Origin: Aestuariibaculum marinum
GTDB lineage: Bacteria; Bacteroidota; Bacteroidia; Flavobacteriales; Flavobacteriaceae
DNA: 64,000 nucleotides
Direction: 5' to 3'
NCBI RefSeq assembly: GCF_014596975.1
Contig: NZ_JACVXD010000002.1
Location: 124,001-188,000, forward strand
Part shown: piece after piece, positions 17,875-25,626 of the stretch
Layout: the number at the start of each line of letters is the position of its first letter
Position numbering within the stretch: position 1 is the first letter of the stretch
The notes under the pieces: model-generated
What the model saw: only the letters and a program-made list of their open reading frames with translations
The model's database searches: none
What the model was told of the DNA's origin: nothing
Made by a program: the position numbers and the translations under genes

Positions 17875-18471
17875 ATGTTTACAGGAATTATTGAAGATAT
17901 TGGAGTGATTACCGACTTAAAAAAAGAATTTGACAATCTTCATATTACCGTAAAAAGTAATATTACTTCTGAATTAAAAATAGATCAAAGTGTAGCTCAT
18001 AATGGTGTTTGTTTAACTGTTGTTAATATTAATGACAAGGAATACACTGTAACTGCAATAAAGGAAACTCTAGACAAAACCAACCTTAGCACTTTAAACA
18101 TAGGTGACAACGTAAACCTTGAACGTGCAATGAAACTAGGGGACAGATTAGACGGGCATATTGTTCAAGGCCATGTAGACCAAACAGCGACTTGTGAAAA
18201 TATAGAAGAATCTAATGGTAGTTGGATATTTACATTTAGCTATGACTCATCTCTAAATAACATCACCATTGAAAAAGGTTCTATTACAGTAAATGGCACC
18301 AGTTTAACAGTAGTAAACTCGAAAAGAAATTCGTTTAGCGTAGCCATTATTCCTTACACATACGAGCACACCAATTTTAACACCTTTAAAATAGGCACTA
18401 CAGTAAATCTAGAATTTGATGTTTTAGGAAAGTATGTTTCTAGATTAGTTAGTTTAAATAACATAATCTAG
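17875..18471 (+). CDS. ribE: Riboflavin synthase alpha subunit
   Basis: 198 residues. Dismutates two 6,7-dimethyl-8-ribityllumazine molecules to riboflavin. The start MFTGIIEDIGVITDLKKE is the invariant riboflavin synthase N-terminus. The protein shows the two tandem lumazine-binding barrels, each with its own motif: VAHNGVCLTVVNI near residue 45 and ITVNGTSLTVVNS near 142. DRLDGHIVQGHVDQTA joins them. Length is standard. Its stop overlaps by 2 bases the stop of the small gene converging from the right. Confidence 0.95.
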   Translation: MFTGIIEDIGVITDLKKEFDNLHITVKSNITSELKIDQSVAHNGVCLTVVNINDKEYTVTAIKETLDKTNLSTLNIGDNVNLERAMKLGDRLDGHIVQGHVDQTATCENIEESNGSWIFTFSYDSSLNNITIEKGSITVNGTSLTVVNSKRNSFSVAIIPYTYEHTNFNTFKIGTTVNLEFDVLGKYVSRLVSLNNII

Positions 18472-18689
18472 TTTTTTTGAGATAGGATTTTCTTTACACC
18501 AAAAAACAATCCTAAAATAAAAACCACTGCAGCACCTCCATTAATTGAAGCCCCAGGAGGAGGCGTTCCCATTGCAGAAACAGCTCTCGCACTTGGTTCT
18601 GGTGGCAATTTCTCTTCTGCGACACAAACAAAACTTATTAGTAATACAAATAAGATTGAGGCTAGTATGTTCTTGTTTTGTATTTTCAT
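18468..18689 (-). CDS. Small PID-CTERM-like sorting-domain protein
   Basis: 73 residues: an N-terminal signal peptide (ILASILFVLLISFVCVAEE), a short Pro-rich spacer, then a C-terminal tripartite tail of PPPGASINGGAA, a hydrophobic helix (VVFILGLFFGVKKIL) and a basic end. This arrangement matches the PID-CTERM class of very small Bacteroidetes proteins (usually PIDGG before the helix; here SINGG). By analogy with PEP-CTERM they are thought to be handled by an exosortase-like enzyme. None is seen nearby. Tail-to-tail with ribE, 3-base overlap. Confidence 0.7.
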   Translation of the reverse strand: MKIQNKNILASILFVLLISFVCVAEEKLPPEPSARAVSAMGTPPPGASINGGAAVVFILGLFFGVKKILSQKN

Positions 18690-18780
18690 TGCTTACAAAT
18701 TTAAATGTTTTGTTGATTTAACAAAATTAAACTCGACTAGAAACACAAAAAACTTTATTATTCAGGTAGTTACAATACAA

Positions 18781-18808
18781 AAAGCCTTTCAATCTCTTGA
18801 AAGGCTTT
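18781..18808 (-). terminator. Perfect 12-bp hairpin beside the left tRNA-end repeat
   Basis: AAAGCCTTTCAA (18781-18792), loop TCTC, TTGAAAGGCTTT (18797-18808). On the minus strand it is followed by a U run. It occupies the position the tRNA terminator has at the right-hand copy and may be the original tRNA terminator. Confidence 0.75.
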
Positions 18809-18833
18809 AAGATTTAAAATCGTGGTCCCACCT
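18801..18833. repeat. Left copy of a 33-base tRNA-end direct repeat (candidate att site)
   Basis: This matches 31 of 33 bases of 25006-25038. The last 11-13 bases (TGGTCCCACCT) equal the 3' end of the tRNA at 25028-25101 on the plus strand. Homology stops just inside the tRNA T-stem, so this is a 3'-end copy, not a whole tRNA. Confidence 0.75.
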
Positions 18834-18865
18834 TAAGACCTGTATTTGCATTAAGGGTGAGTACT

Positions 18866-19624
18866 TTAGTGCCTGTCTTCTCGAAAATGATGAAACCATT
18901 CTTTTGCAGATTTAAGCTTTCTCCTAGAGATTTCAATTGAAGTGCCGTCCTGAAAAAAAAATGTTTGATTTTCCATTTTTTCTATGAAATGTTGGTTGAT
19001 CAACATTGATCGGTGACATCTAAAGAACCCAAAATCACCTAAAATATCCTCAAAATAGCCTAAATTTTTCGATGACAATTCTTGGTTTCCGCTGTGTAAA
19101 ATCAATTTGCTGTAGTTTCTATCGCCCTGAATGTATTTAATAGACTTTAATTTTAAACGTAAGGTTCCCGAATGGGTAGGCAATAATAGCGTTTGGTCTT
19201 TAATGTGTTTTACCTTTTGGTTCGATAAGGCATTTTTTACCTTTTCTTGATTTAAGATTCCATTTTTTTGATTGGAAAACCTATTGATGGCATTTTTTAG
19301 TTCTTCGGTATCAAAAGGTTTTAAAAGATAGTCCAATGCATTAAACCGTATGGCTTTTATGGCATAATGGCTATGTGACGTAATGAAAATGGTTCTAAAG
19401 TCAATATTGGTAACAGTGTTAAGCATTTCAAACCCTGTCATGTCTGGCATTTCTACATCAAGGAATAGCAATTCGGGTTTTAGAGAATGTATCATTTCAA
19501 TGCCTTCTACGCCATTGGTAGCTATACCTACCACATTTAAATGTTTATGGTTTTCAGCTAAATGATCTTTCAGTAGCTCCAAAATGAAGGGGTTATCATC
19601 TATTAGTAAGGTTTTAATACTCAT
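18866..19624 (-). CDS. LytTR-family response regulator
   Basis: 252 residues. An N-terminal receiver (about 1-120) has acidic pocket LLIDDN, phospho-acceptor Asp in ELLFLDVEMPDMTGFEM near residue 57, Thr/Ser in FITSHSHY and Lys in YLLKPFDTEEL. After a Lys/Gln-rich linker, a LytTR DNA-binding domain spans about 145-245 (KYIQGDRNYSKLILHSG, GFFRCHRSMLINQHFIEKM, GTSIEISRRKLKSAKEWF). It is a DNA-binding output protein, divergent from the esterase-kinase operon across a 185-base gap where its operators would be expected. No cognate LytS-type kinase is adjacent; the hybrid kinase or Hpt at 21090-24724 are candidate phosphodonors by context. Confidence 0.92.
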   Translation of the reverse strand: MSIKTLLIDDNPFILELLKDHLAENHKHLNVVGIATNGVEGIEMIHSLKPELLFLDVEMPDMTGFEMLNTVTNIDFRTIFITSHSHYAIKAIRFNALDYLLKPFDTEELKNAINRFSNQKNGILNQEKVKNALSNQKVKHIKDQTLLLPTHSGTLRLKLKSIKYIQGDRNYSKLILHSGNQELSSKNLGYFEDILGDFGFFRCHRSMLINQHFIEKMENQTFFFQDGTSIEISRRKLKSAKEWFHHFREDRH

Positions 19625-19809
19625 TTTAAACAGGAATTATCCCAATAGGGGTATGCATAAACCATAAAATAGTTACCATTTGATAATAATTAAGGCCGCT
19701 CGATAATTCAAAAGCATCATTAAAAAGAGCTGGTTTCTAAATTTATACAACCTTAAAAATGAGAAATTTTTCCATTAAGTAAAAAAATAACTAATAATAC
19801 TTCCAAATT

Positions 19810-21042
19810 ATGAAAACTTTAATGACATCAATTGTGTTATGTTTTACTTTGTTGGTGAGTGCGCAACAGCAAAAGACAGTAGACTTTGGAGTTGAGGATA
19901 GTATATTCTCTAAAGTGTTGAACGAGCACAGAAAAGTCTGGTTATATAATCCAGAAAAGAAATCAGGTATCTATCAATCTAATAAGGTGTACCCTATTTT
20001 GTACCTGTTGGATGGTCCTACACATTTCCATTCCGTTGTAGGTATGATAAAGCAATTAAGCACTGCAAATGGTAATACGGTTTTGCCTGAAATGATTATT
20101 GTGGGAATACACAATACAAATAGATTTAGAGATTTATCACCAACACAAATGATTGAAAAATCAGGGTATACCCCAGATGATATGAGAAAAAATACAGGTG
20201 GAGGTGATTTGTTTTTGGACTTTATTGAAAAGGAACTGAAGCCTTATATAGAATCAAAGTATCCTACGGCTCCCTATAGTATGTTGGTAGGGCATTCTCT
20301 TGGAGGAATGATGGCCATTTACACCATGTTCCAAAGACCTCAAATGTTTCAAAGTTATATTGCCATTGACCCATCGATATGGTGGAACAATCAAGAAATC
20401 TTAAAAGAAATCCAAAACCGTCCAAACTTAAATGATTTAAAAGGAACATCTCTTTACCTCGGTTACGCCAATACTTTGGTAGAAGGTTACGATATTTCAA
20501 CAGTAAGTAAAGACACAACAGAGGAGACGCTTCATATACGATCTATTTTGTCCCTTGACAGCTATTTAAAGGATAATTTAATAGAAGAGTTTAGATACAA
20601 AAGTCAATTTTACGAAAATGATACACATGGATCCGTACCGTTGATAACGGAATATGATGGGTTACGGTTTTTGTTTGAATTCCATAGAATTGAAATTAAT
20701 GAAAAGGATTTTGAAAATATGGATGTTGATATGGTGGCGCAAATTGCAGGGCATTATCAAAATGTTTCAAGATACATGGGTTATGAAGTTAAGCCAGATG
20801 AAAGCTTGATAAATAGATTGGGATATGGTATGTTGAATGGTAAATTATATGAAAGGGCGAGGCAGTTCTTCTCATTTAATGCAAAGATCCATTCGGATAG
20901 TTTTAATGTGTTTGATTCCCTTGGTGATTACTACTTGGCAACAAACAATAAGGAAAAGGCTGCTGAAAGCTACCAAAAGGCTCTAGAACTAAAGGAATAC
21001 CCACTTACCAGGGAAAAATTGGAGCAGCTTAAACAGCAGTAG
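19810..21042 (+). CDS. Secreted esterase-like alpha/beta hydrolase with C-terminal TPR
   Basis: 410 residues with signal peptide (MKTLMTSIVLCFTLLVSAQQ). Residues about 25-290 form an EsteraseD/Fes-type hydrolase: nucleophile in MLVGHSLGGMMAIY (Ser near 161), an acidic segment IDPSIWWNN near 190 and His in YENDTHGSVPLIT near 273. Family members cleave ferric-siderophore esters or simple acyl esters. Residues about 330-405 contain TPR-like helices (SLGDYYLATNNKEKAAESYQKALEL). It is 47 bases ahead of the hybrid kinase in the same direction, so probably cotranscribed. A role in making or removing the ligand sensed by the kinase is inference. Confidence 0.85.
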   Translation: MKTLMTSIVLCFTLLVSAQQQKTVDFGVEDSIFSKVLNEHRKVWLYNPEKKSGIYQSNKVYPILYLLDGPTHFHSVVGMIKQLSTANGNTVLPEMIIVGIHNTNRFRDLSPTQMIEKSGYTPDDMRKNTGGGDLFLDFIEKELKPYIESKYPTAPYSMLVGHSLGGMMAIYTMFQRPQMFQSYIAIDPSIWWNNQEILKEIQNRPNLNDLKGTSLYLGYANTLVEGYDISTVSKDTTEETLHIRSILSLDSYLKDNLIEEFRYKSQFYENDTHGSVPLITEYDGLRFLFEFHRIEINEKDFENMDVDMVAQIAGHYQNVSRYMGYEVKPDESLINRLGYGMLNGKLYERARQFFSFNAKIHSDSFNVFDSLGDYYLATNNKEKAAESYQKALELKEYPLTREKLEQLKQQ

Positions 21043-21089
21043 CTCAGTCATGTTAACCTTTTAATTGTTAAAATTAGTAACTTACTAAG

Positions 21090-23996
21090 ATGAAACATTT
21101 GATTACATTATTCTTTTTTGCTTTTCTCTTTGCCAATTCAGTACAAGGACAAGTAGCTCCTATAGATTCTCTTTTTCAGGTTTTTAAGGACACTTCCAAA
21201 ACTCCAGAAATGAGATTGAAGGCTTATGACGAGCTTTATAGCTACCTCGTGGATCCTGAAAAAAATAAAGGAATGGCACCTAAGGATTTATTCGATATTG
21301 TGGATAAATTGAATTTTGGAAGCGATACAGCTCTTGATTTAAGTAATAAATCAAGCAAAACTTTTAATAGAGGAAAAGTATATCTGCTAAAAGGATCTTA
21401 TAGTTTTATCAATAATAATCAGTCTATGGATTGTGATTATTTGATGAAAGCCTTGGAGGTAGGCATGGAGGAGCAGGATTATGTGGTTATAGGAGGTGCT
21501 TTAGAAAGCTTATTGACTTTTAATTGCAAAAACCTTTCGAAAGAACGAGCCATCCAACTCATGTTGGATTTAAATTCAAAAGATCTGACGGCAGAGGAGC
21601 AATTGAATTTATATAGTTCCATGAGTCGATTTATAGTAAATGATTCTATTAAATCCATTTTGTTCAAGAATCTTCCCGCAACGTTAAAATCGAAAACTGT
21701 AAGAAACTATAAATTGCAGGGGTTCTTTTCAGAGGTATTAAGAAATTTAGATTCCAAAATAGCAAGACCTCTTTTTAATCGGATTGAGACGGCATTGGAT
21801 GTGCCAGAGGCTCGTGATAAATTGACTCCGATGTACTTGAGTTTAGGGGAATTTTATGTGTTGAATGAAAAATATCCGGAAGCTTTGAAGGCATTTCAAA
21901 AAGCATTGAAACTTTCTGAGGAATTACATTTTGAAATTGATAATTTGGAGAATGTTTGGGTGTCTATGGGGGAAATTCATTCAAATATTGAAAATTTTGA
22001 AGAAGCACAAAAGTACACTCTAAAAGGCTTGGAAATAGCTAAGCAAAAAGAGGAAAGTAGGAACTTAGCCAGAATCTACTTATCGATGGCTTCCGTTAAA
22101 ACAGAAATGAAAGAGCCAGAAATGGCATTTAAATACATAGACTCTGCAGTAGTGTTGATGGCTCCAAGAGCCAGTGAAGATAAGACTTGTGAGCAATGTA
22201 TGAATTATGCATTATTGGTGAAATCTAAAGTGTTTAATGGACTTGCTCGCTACCGGGAAGCTTTGAGTCAGTTGTTGGATTTAGAGCCCTTTTACAAAGA
22301 TAATTTAGCTAGTAGAGTACAACCATTATTGTATCAGGAAATAGGGAAGGCCTATGTAGGACTTGGTGAGTTTAAACAAGCTATTTCTTCAATTGAAAAA
22401 GGAATGGCATATCCTCATGTAACCTTGCTTGATGATAAACGGAATTACGAAATATTAGCTAAATCTTATAAGGAGCTTGGTAATTATCAAAAGTCGCTTG
22501 AGGCTTATGAAAAGTTTGTTGCCGCAAATGATTCCATTACAAAATTTAGAAATAGCCAGGAAACAATACGTTTGGAGCTTGAAAATGCTTTTCGACAGGA
22601 GCGGTTTAGGGATAGCTTGGTTGTAGAAAAGACAGTCTTGGAAAAAGAGTTGAAATTTGAGAAGCAATTGAGAAAGGAGCAAACCTTTAGAAATTTAGTT
22701 ATTGGGGCTGCAATTTTAGCGTTATTGGTAGCTTTGGGCCTGTATAACCGTTTGAATTTTATCAAAAAGACCCAACGTGTCTTAAAGGAAAAAAATCGTG
22801 TTATAGAAGCTGAAAAGGAAAAGGCAAAATCCTCAGAGCGTGCAAAACATCAATTTTTGGCCAATATGAGTCATGAAATAAGGACACCAATGAATGCCAT
22901 CAAGGGAATGACGGATATTTTATTAAGACGAAACCCCAAAAAGGAACAATTGGATTATTTAAATGCCATTAAAGAATCGTTGAATTCCCTTTTGGTAATT
23001 ATTGATGATGTATTGGATTTGTCCAAAATTGAATCCGGTAAAATCGAGTTGGAGAAAATTCCCTTTTCAATTTCAGAAGAAGTATATAAAGTAGTCCAAA
23101 TAATGAAATATAAAGCGGAAGAGAAAGGAGTGTCCCTAAATGTCGATTTTGATCAACATATTCCAATGGTAAAGGGGGATTCCGTTAGGTTACGACAGGT
23201 GCTTTTAAATCTTGTTGGGAATGCTATTAAGTTTACATCTGCTGGGCAAGTTGTTGTAAAATTAGATCGTAAAATAGAGGAAAGTGGAGGAAATCTTGAA
23301 GTTCATTTTTCTGTTTTAGATACTGGTATTGGAATCGAAGAAGATAAACTTGTGAATGTTTTTAAATCGTTTGAACAGGCCCAAACAGATACCAATAGAA
23401 AGTTTGGTGGCACCGGATTAGGTTTAAGTATATCTAAGAAGATAGTTAAACTGCATGGAGGAAAAATTTGGGCGGAGAGTAAAAAAGGTAAGGGGAGTAC
23501 ATTTCATTTTGTGATTCCATATGAGCCATTTATTATTCCTTCAAATTTAAATGGCAAGACACATACAGATGAATTTGATCTTTTGAAAGATCAATTGAAG
23601 GGGCTTAAAGTATTGTTGGTTGAAGATAATGCCTTTAATGCCGTTGTGGCAAAAGAAGAATTAGAGGACAATATCCAAGGTGTTGAAGTAAGGATTGCCG
23701 AAAATGGAGAAGTGGCTTTGGATAAATTGCAAAATGAATTGTTTGATGTTGTTTTAATGGATATTCAAATGCCTGTTATGAATGGCTTTGAGTGTACAAA
23801 AGCCATACGTCAACTGAAGGATTCTGTAGGCCATATTCCCATTATTGCTATGACAGCAAATGTCTTGAAGGAAGAAGTGGTAAGATGTTTTGAAGCGGGA
23901 ATGAATGATTTTGTTCCCAAGCCTTTTGATGTGGCAGATTTGCTTCAGAAAATATATAAAGTAACTGGGAAAGAACATAAAGTATTAAAATCATGA
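21090..23996 (+). CDS. Hybrid sensor histidine kinase with periplasmic TPR sensor and receiver
   Basis: 968 residues. In order: signal peptide (MKHLITLFFFAFLFANSVQG), a periplasmic region of TPR-like helices (about 30-510; e.g. SLGEFYVLNEKYPEALKAF), a coiled stretch, one TM (LVIGAAILALLVALGLY, about 534-550), HisKA with phospho-His in NMSHEIRTPMNAIKG (about 595), HATPase_c (LVGNAIKFTS, DTGIGIEEDK, FGGTGLGLSISKKIV) and a receiver (VLLVEDNAFN near 841, phospho-Asp in VLMDIQMPVMNGFE near 890, KPFD). It autophosphorylates and passes phosphate to its own receiver, which normally needs an Hpt to go further; one is encoded two genes downstream. The stop overlaps the next gene by ATGA. Confidence 0.95.
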   Translation: MKHLITLFFFAFLFANSVQGQVAPIDSLFQVFKDTSKTPEMRLKAYDELYSYLVDPEKNKGMAPKDLFDIVDKLNFGSDTALDLSNKSSKTFNRGKVYLLKGSYSFINNNQSMDCDYLMKALEVGMEEQDYVVIGGALESLLTFNCKNLSKERAIQLMLDLNSKDLTAEEQLNLYSSMSRFIVNDSIKSILFKNLPATLKSKTVRNYKLQGFFSEVLRNLDSKIARPLFNRIETALDVPEARDKLTPMYLSLGEFYVLNEKYPEALKAFQKALKLSEELHFEIDNLENVWVSMGEIHSNIENFEEAQKYTLKGLEIAKQKEESRNLARIYLSMASVKTEMKEPEMAFKYIDSAVVLMAPRASEDKTCEQCMNYALLVKSKVFNGLARYREALSQLLDLEPFYKDNLASRVQPLLYQEIGKAYVGLGEFKQAISSIEKGMAYPHVTLLDDKRNYEILAKSYKELGNYQKSLEAYEKFVAANDSITKFRNSQETIRLELENAFRQERFRDSLVVEKTVLEKELKFEKQLRKEQTFRNLVIGAAILALLVALGLYNRLNFIKKTQRVLKEKNRVIEAEKEKAKSSERAKHQFLANMSHEIRTPMNAIKGMTDILLRRNPKKEQLDYLNAIKESLNSLLVIIDDVLDLSKIESGKIELEKIPFSISEEVYKVVQIMKYKAEEKGVSLNVDFDQHIPMVKGDSVRLRQVLLNLVGNAIKFTSAGQVVVKLDRKIEESGGNLEVHFSVLDTGIGIEEDKLVNVFKSFEQAQTDTNRKFGGTGLGLSISKKIVKLHGGKIWAESKKGKGSTFHFVIPYEPFIIPSNLNGKTHTDEFDLLKDQLKGLKVLLVEDNAFNAVVAKEELEDNIQGVEVRIAENGEVALDKLQNELFDVVLMDIQMPVMNGFECTKAIRQLKDSVGHIPIIAMTANVLKEEVVRCFEAGMNDFVPKPFDVADLLQKIYKVTGKEHKVLKS

Positions 23997-24379
23997 ATCA
24001 ATACAAAAACAAAATATTTATTGTAGATGACGAGCCTTTGTTTTCTACGATGCTTAGCGACTATTTGATGCAGCATAATCCTTCGTTGAAGGTGAAGAGT
24101 TTTATGTCTGGAGAGGCTTGTTTAGAGGCTCTATATGAAAATCCAGCTCTTATTATTTTGGATCATTACTTAAGCTCCAATACTTCAGTGCATCTAAATG
24201 GATTGGATATGTTGAGTGAAATAAAGAAGACGAAAAGTAATCCTGTAGTTCTAATGCTTTCTGGCCAGGAAAGCTACTACACGGCTGCTAAAGCTATTGG
24301 TTTAGGAGCGTTGCACTATGTGATAAAAGATGAAGAAGCGTTTGAAAAGGTAAATAGTATTATTAAGGCGAATATTTAA
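23993..24379 (+). CDS. Single-domain response regulator (receiver only)
   Basis: 128 residues, all receiver domain. It has the acidic pair in FIVDDEPLFSTML, phospho-acceptor Asp in ALIILDHYLSSN near residue 59, Ser in MLSGQE near 92 and Lys in YVIKDEEAF near 112. There is a short insertion after the acceptor (LSSNTSVHLNGLDML). No output domain is present, so it acts by protein contact or as a phosphate carrier/sink, as CheY- or Spo0F-type proteins do. Its ATG overlaps the kinase stop by 4 bases, implying coupled translation and stoichiometric expression. Confidence 0.92.
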   Translation: MNQYKNKIFIVDDEPLFSTMLSDYLMQHNPSLKVKSFMSGEACLEALYENPALIILDHYLSSNTSVHLNGLDMLSEIKKTKSNPVVLMLSGQESYYTAAKAIGLGALHYVIKDEEAFEKVNSIIKANI

Positions 24380-24385
24380 AAAGAA

Positions 24386-24724
24386 ATGATGTCTATTGAT
24401 TTATCTATTTTAGAGAAGTTTACAGGGGGAGATCGTTTAAAGATGAAGAAGTATATTGCGCTTTATCTAGATACAGCAACTGTACTATTCAATTCCATTG
24501 GTGAAGGGATTGCCGCTGAAGACTGGGAAAAGGTTTGTGCGAATGTCCATTCTCTTAAACCACAGATAACTTATATGGGATTGACTAATTTGAGTGAATT
24601 GTTGTTGAAAATTGAAGAGAAGTCAAAAGCTCAAGACACCTATTTCATAAATGAAATTTTTGAGCAAGCTTTGGTTGTCCATAGGCAATCTAAACAAGTT
24701 TTGGAAGGCTATTTAGAAACTTGA
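24386..24724 (+). CDS. Hpt-domain phosphotransfer protein
   Basis: 112 residues (second ATG one codon on). A helical bundle with the phosphorylatable histidine in CANVHSLKPQITYMGL near residue 52, matching the HxxK Hpt motif (usually HxLKG; Pro replaces Gly). No kinase or receiver part is present. Six bases after the receiver gene, it is the last gene of the esterase-kinase-receiver-Hpt run. It probably relays phosphate between the hybrid kinase's receiver and either the free receiver or the divergent LytTR regulator. Confidence 0.85.
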   Translation: MMSIDLSILEKFTGGDRLKMKKYIALYLDTATVLFNSIGEGIAAEDWEKVCANVHSLKPQITYMGLTNLSELLLKIEEKSKAQDTYFINEIFEQALVVHRQSKQVLEGYLET

Positions 24725-24749
24725 AGGAATTCCATATTTATCGTATAAT

Positions 24750-24835
24750 GAGCTATAAAATGATGGTTTATAGCTCAAATATGACTAAATTTTGAGCTAT
24801 ATTTTAAATTTATTTAGCTCATATAGAAATTAGAG
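24750..24835. repeat. Cluster of inverted TAGCTC hairpins after the Hpt gene
   Basis: GAGCTATAAA (24750-24759) pairs perfectly with TTTATAGCTC (24767-24776). A second, looser pair uses GAGCTA and TAGCTC about 25-30 bases further on. There is no T run, so it is not a textbook terminator, though it could stabilise the operon 3' end. The remaining intergenic sequence to 24945 shows nothing recognisable. Confidence 0.55.
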
Positions 24836-24949
24836 AGTGATGGGTTAAAATAAAAATTATATCCAAATTATTGCTAATTTCACTTAATTTGCTCACATTT
24901 TACATCGTAAACAGCTTATTTACAGCAACATAAAACACAATGAACGCAC

Positions 24950-24970
24950 GTTGCCCCCAATGTTGCCCCC
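24950..24970. repeat. Tandem GTTGCCCCC repeat near the right border
   Basis: GTTGCCCCC occurs at 24950-24958 and 24962-24970, spaced 12 bases. The C runs stand out in this AT-rich genome and lie 36 bases from the tRNA-end repeat. Short direct repeats in this position often are arm-type binding sites of tyrosine integrases; no integrase gene is left to confirm it. Confidence 0.5.
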
Positions 24971-24980
24971 TTAAAAAGAA

Positions 24981-25013
24981 AAAGCCTCGTAAACTCAATG
25001 TTTACAAGGCTTT
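24981..25013 (-). terminator. Terminator of the tRNA gene
   Basis: AAAGCCT-C-GTAAAC (24981-24994), loop TCAAT, GTTTAC-A-AGGCTTT (25000-25013), one internal mismatch. On the minus strand it is followed by a U-rich stretch. Confidence 0.75.
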
Positions 25014-25038
25014 ACGATTTCAAATCGTGGTCCCACCT
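25006..25038. repeat. Right copy of the 33-base tRNA-end repeat (candidate att site)
   Basis: It pairs with 18801-18833 (31/33 identical). It includes the last 11 bases of the intact tRNA and 22 bases downstream of it. Confidence 0.75.
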
Positions 25039-25101
25039 GGGCTCGAACCAGGGACTTTCTGATTATGAGTCAGATACTCTAACCAACTGAGTTATAGGAC
25101 C
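25028..25101 (-). tRNA. tRNA with CAU anticodon (elongator Met or lysidine-Ile2)
   Basis: 74 bases folding as a full cloverleaf. The acceptor GGTCCTA pairs with TGGGACC with one G-U pair, discriminator A73. The D-loop contains CAGTTGGTTAGA. The anticodon arm is TCTGA-CTCATAA-TCAGA (anticodon CAT), and the T-arm contains GGTTCGAGCCC. CCA is not encoded. The CAU anticodon fits either elongator methionine or the TilS-modified isoleucine tRNA; the sequence alone does not settle it. It carries the 3' repeat shared with 18801-18833. Confidence 0.93.
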
Positions 25102-25148
25102 GAAATCGGCTGCGAATTTAAGACTATTTTTATAACCCCACAAGAAAA

Positions 25149-25559
25149 TTATTCTTTAAAATTCATTTCTTGACAAAGTTCTATTAAAACACCATTAGTC
25201 GATTTAGGATGCAAAAAAACAACTAACTTATTATCAGCACCTTTCTTTGGTATATCGTTTAAAACCGTGAATCCTTCGGCTTTTAATCTTTTTATTTCTT
25301 TTTCTATATCCTCGACATCAAACGCGATGTGATGTACACCTTCTCCATTTTTTTCTATAAATTTTGCTATTGGGCTATCAACCTTTAAAGCTTCTAAAAG
25401 TTCAATTTTATTCTCTCCTACTTTAAAAAACGACGTTTTCACCCCTTCACTTTCTACCTCTTCGGTTTTATAACTTGGTGATCCAAGTAATTTAGCGAAC
25501 AATTCGTTAGAGCTCTCAAGGTTTTTAACCGCAATTCCTATATGTTCTACTTTATTCAT
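25149..25559 (-). CDS. mce: Methylmalonyl-CoA epimerase
   Basis: 136 residues. Interconverts (R)- and (S)-methylmalonyl-CoA, linking propionyl-CoA and branched-chain breakdown to succinyl-CoA. A two-module vicinal-oxygen-chelate fold: the first module starts KVEHIGIAVKNLESS (metal His7), the second has EGVHHIAFDVEDIEKE (metal His) and the final ligand Glu in GVLIELCQE. Length is typical. It stands alone in the minus direction between the tRNA and rbfA; the mutase subunits are not in the window. Confidence 0.93.
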   Translation of the reverse strand: MNKVEHIGIAVKNLESSNELFAKLLGSPSYKTEEVESEGVKTSFFKVGENKIELLEALKVDSPIAKFIEKNGEGVHHIAFDVEDIEKEIKRLKAEGFTVLNDIPKKGADNKLVVFLHPKSTNGVLIELCQEMNFKE

Positions 25560-25626
25560 TAAATATCAGTTTAGATTAAGATACAAAATTTGTAAATCAA
25601 AAGTAAGATTATCTTTAAATATCCTG

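Larger units (their letters stand above)
18821..25038. mobile_element. Candidate tRNA-integrated genomic island carrying a phosphorelay
   Basis: About 6.2 kb lies between direct repeats of a tRNA 3' end, with the intact tRNA at the right border. The cargo is a LytTR regulator, esterase-TPR, hybrid kinase, receiver and Hpt. Inside, codon choice shifts visibly (more TTG for leucine and more G-rich coding text than the flanking core genes). Paired GTTGCCCCC repeats lie near the right border. No integrase, transposase or mobilisation gene is present, so it is either a remnant or not autonomous. An alternative is decay of a duplicated tRNA gene. Confidence 0.5.

Noticed and set aside
18810..18840. 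A second tRNA gene at the left repeat
   Set aside because: Only the last 11-13 bases of the tRNA are present; no anticodon or D arm follows, so it is a 3'-end copy.
19625..19809. Operator repeats for the LytTR regulator
   Set aside because: GAATTATC/GATAATTC and a few TA-rich direct repeats exist, but none fits a LytTR site pair well enough to report.
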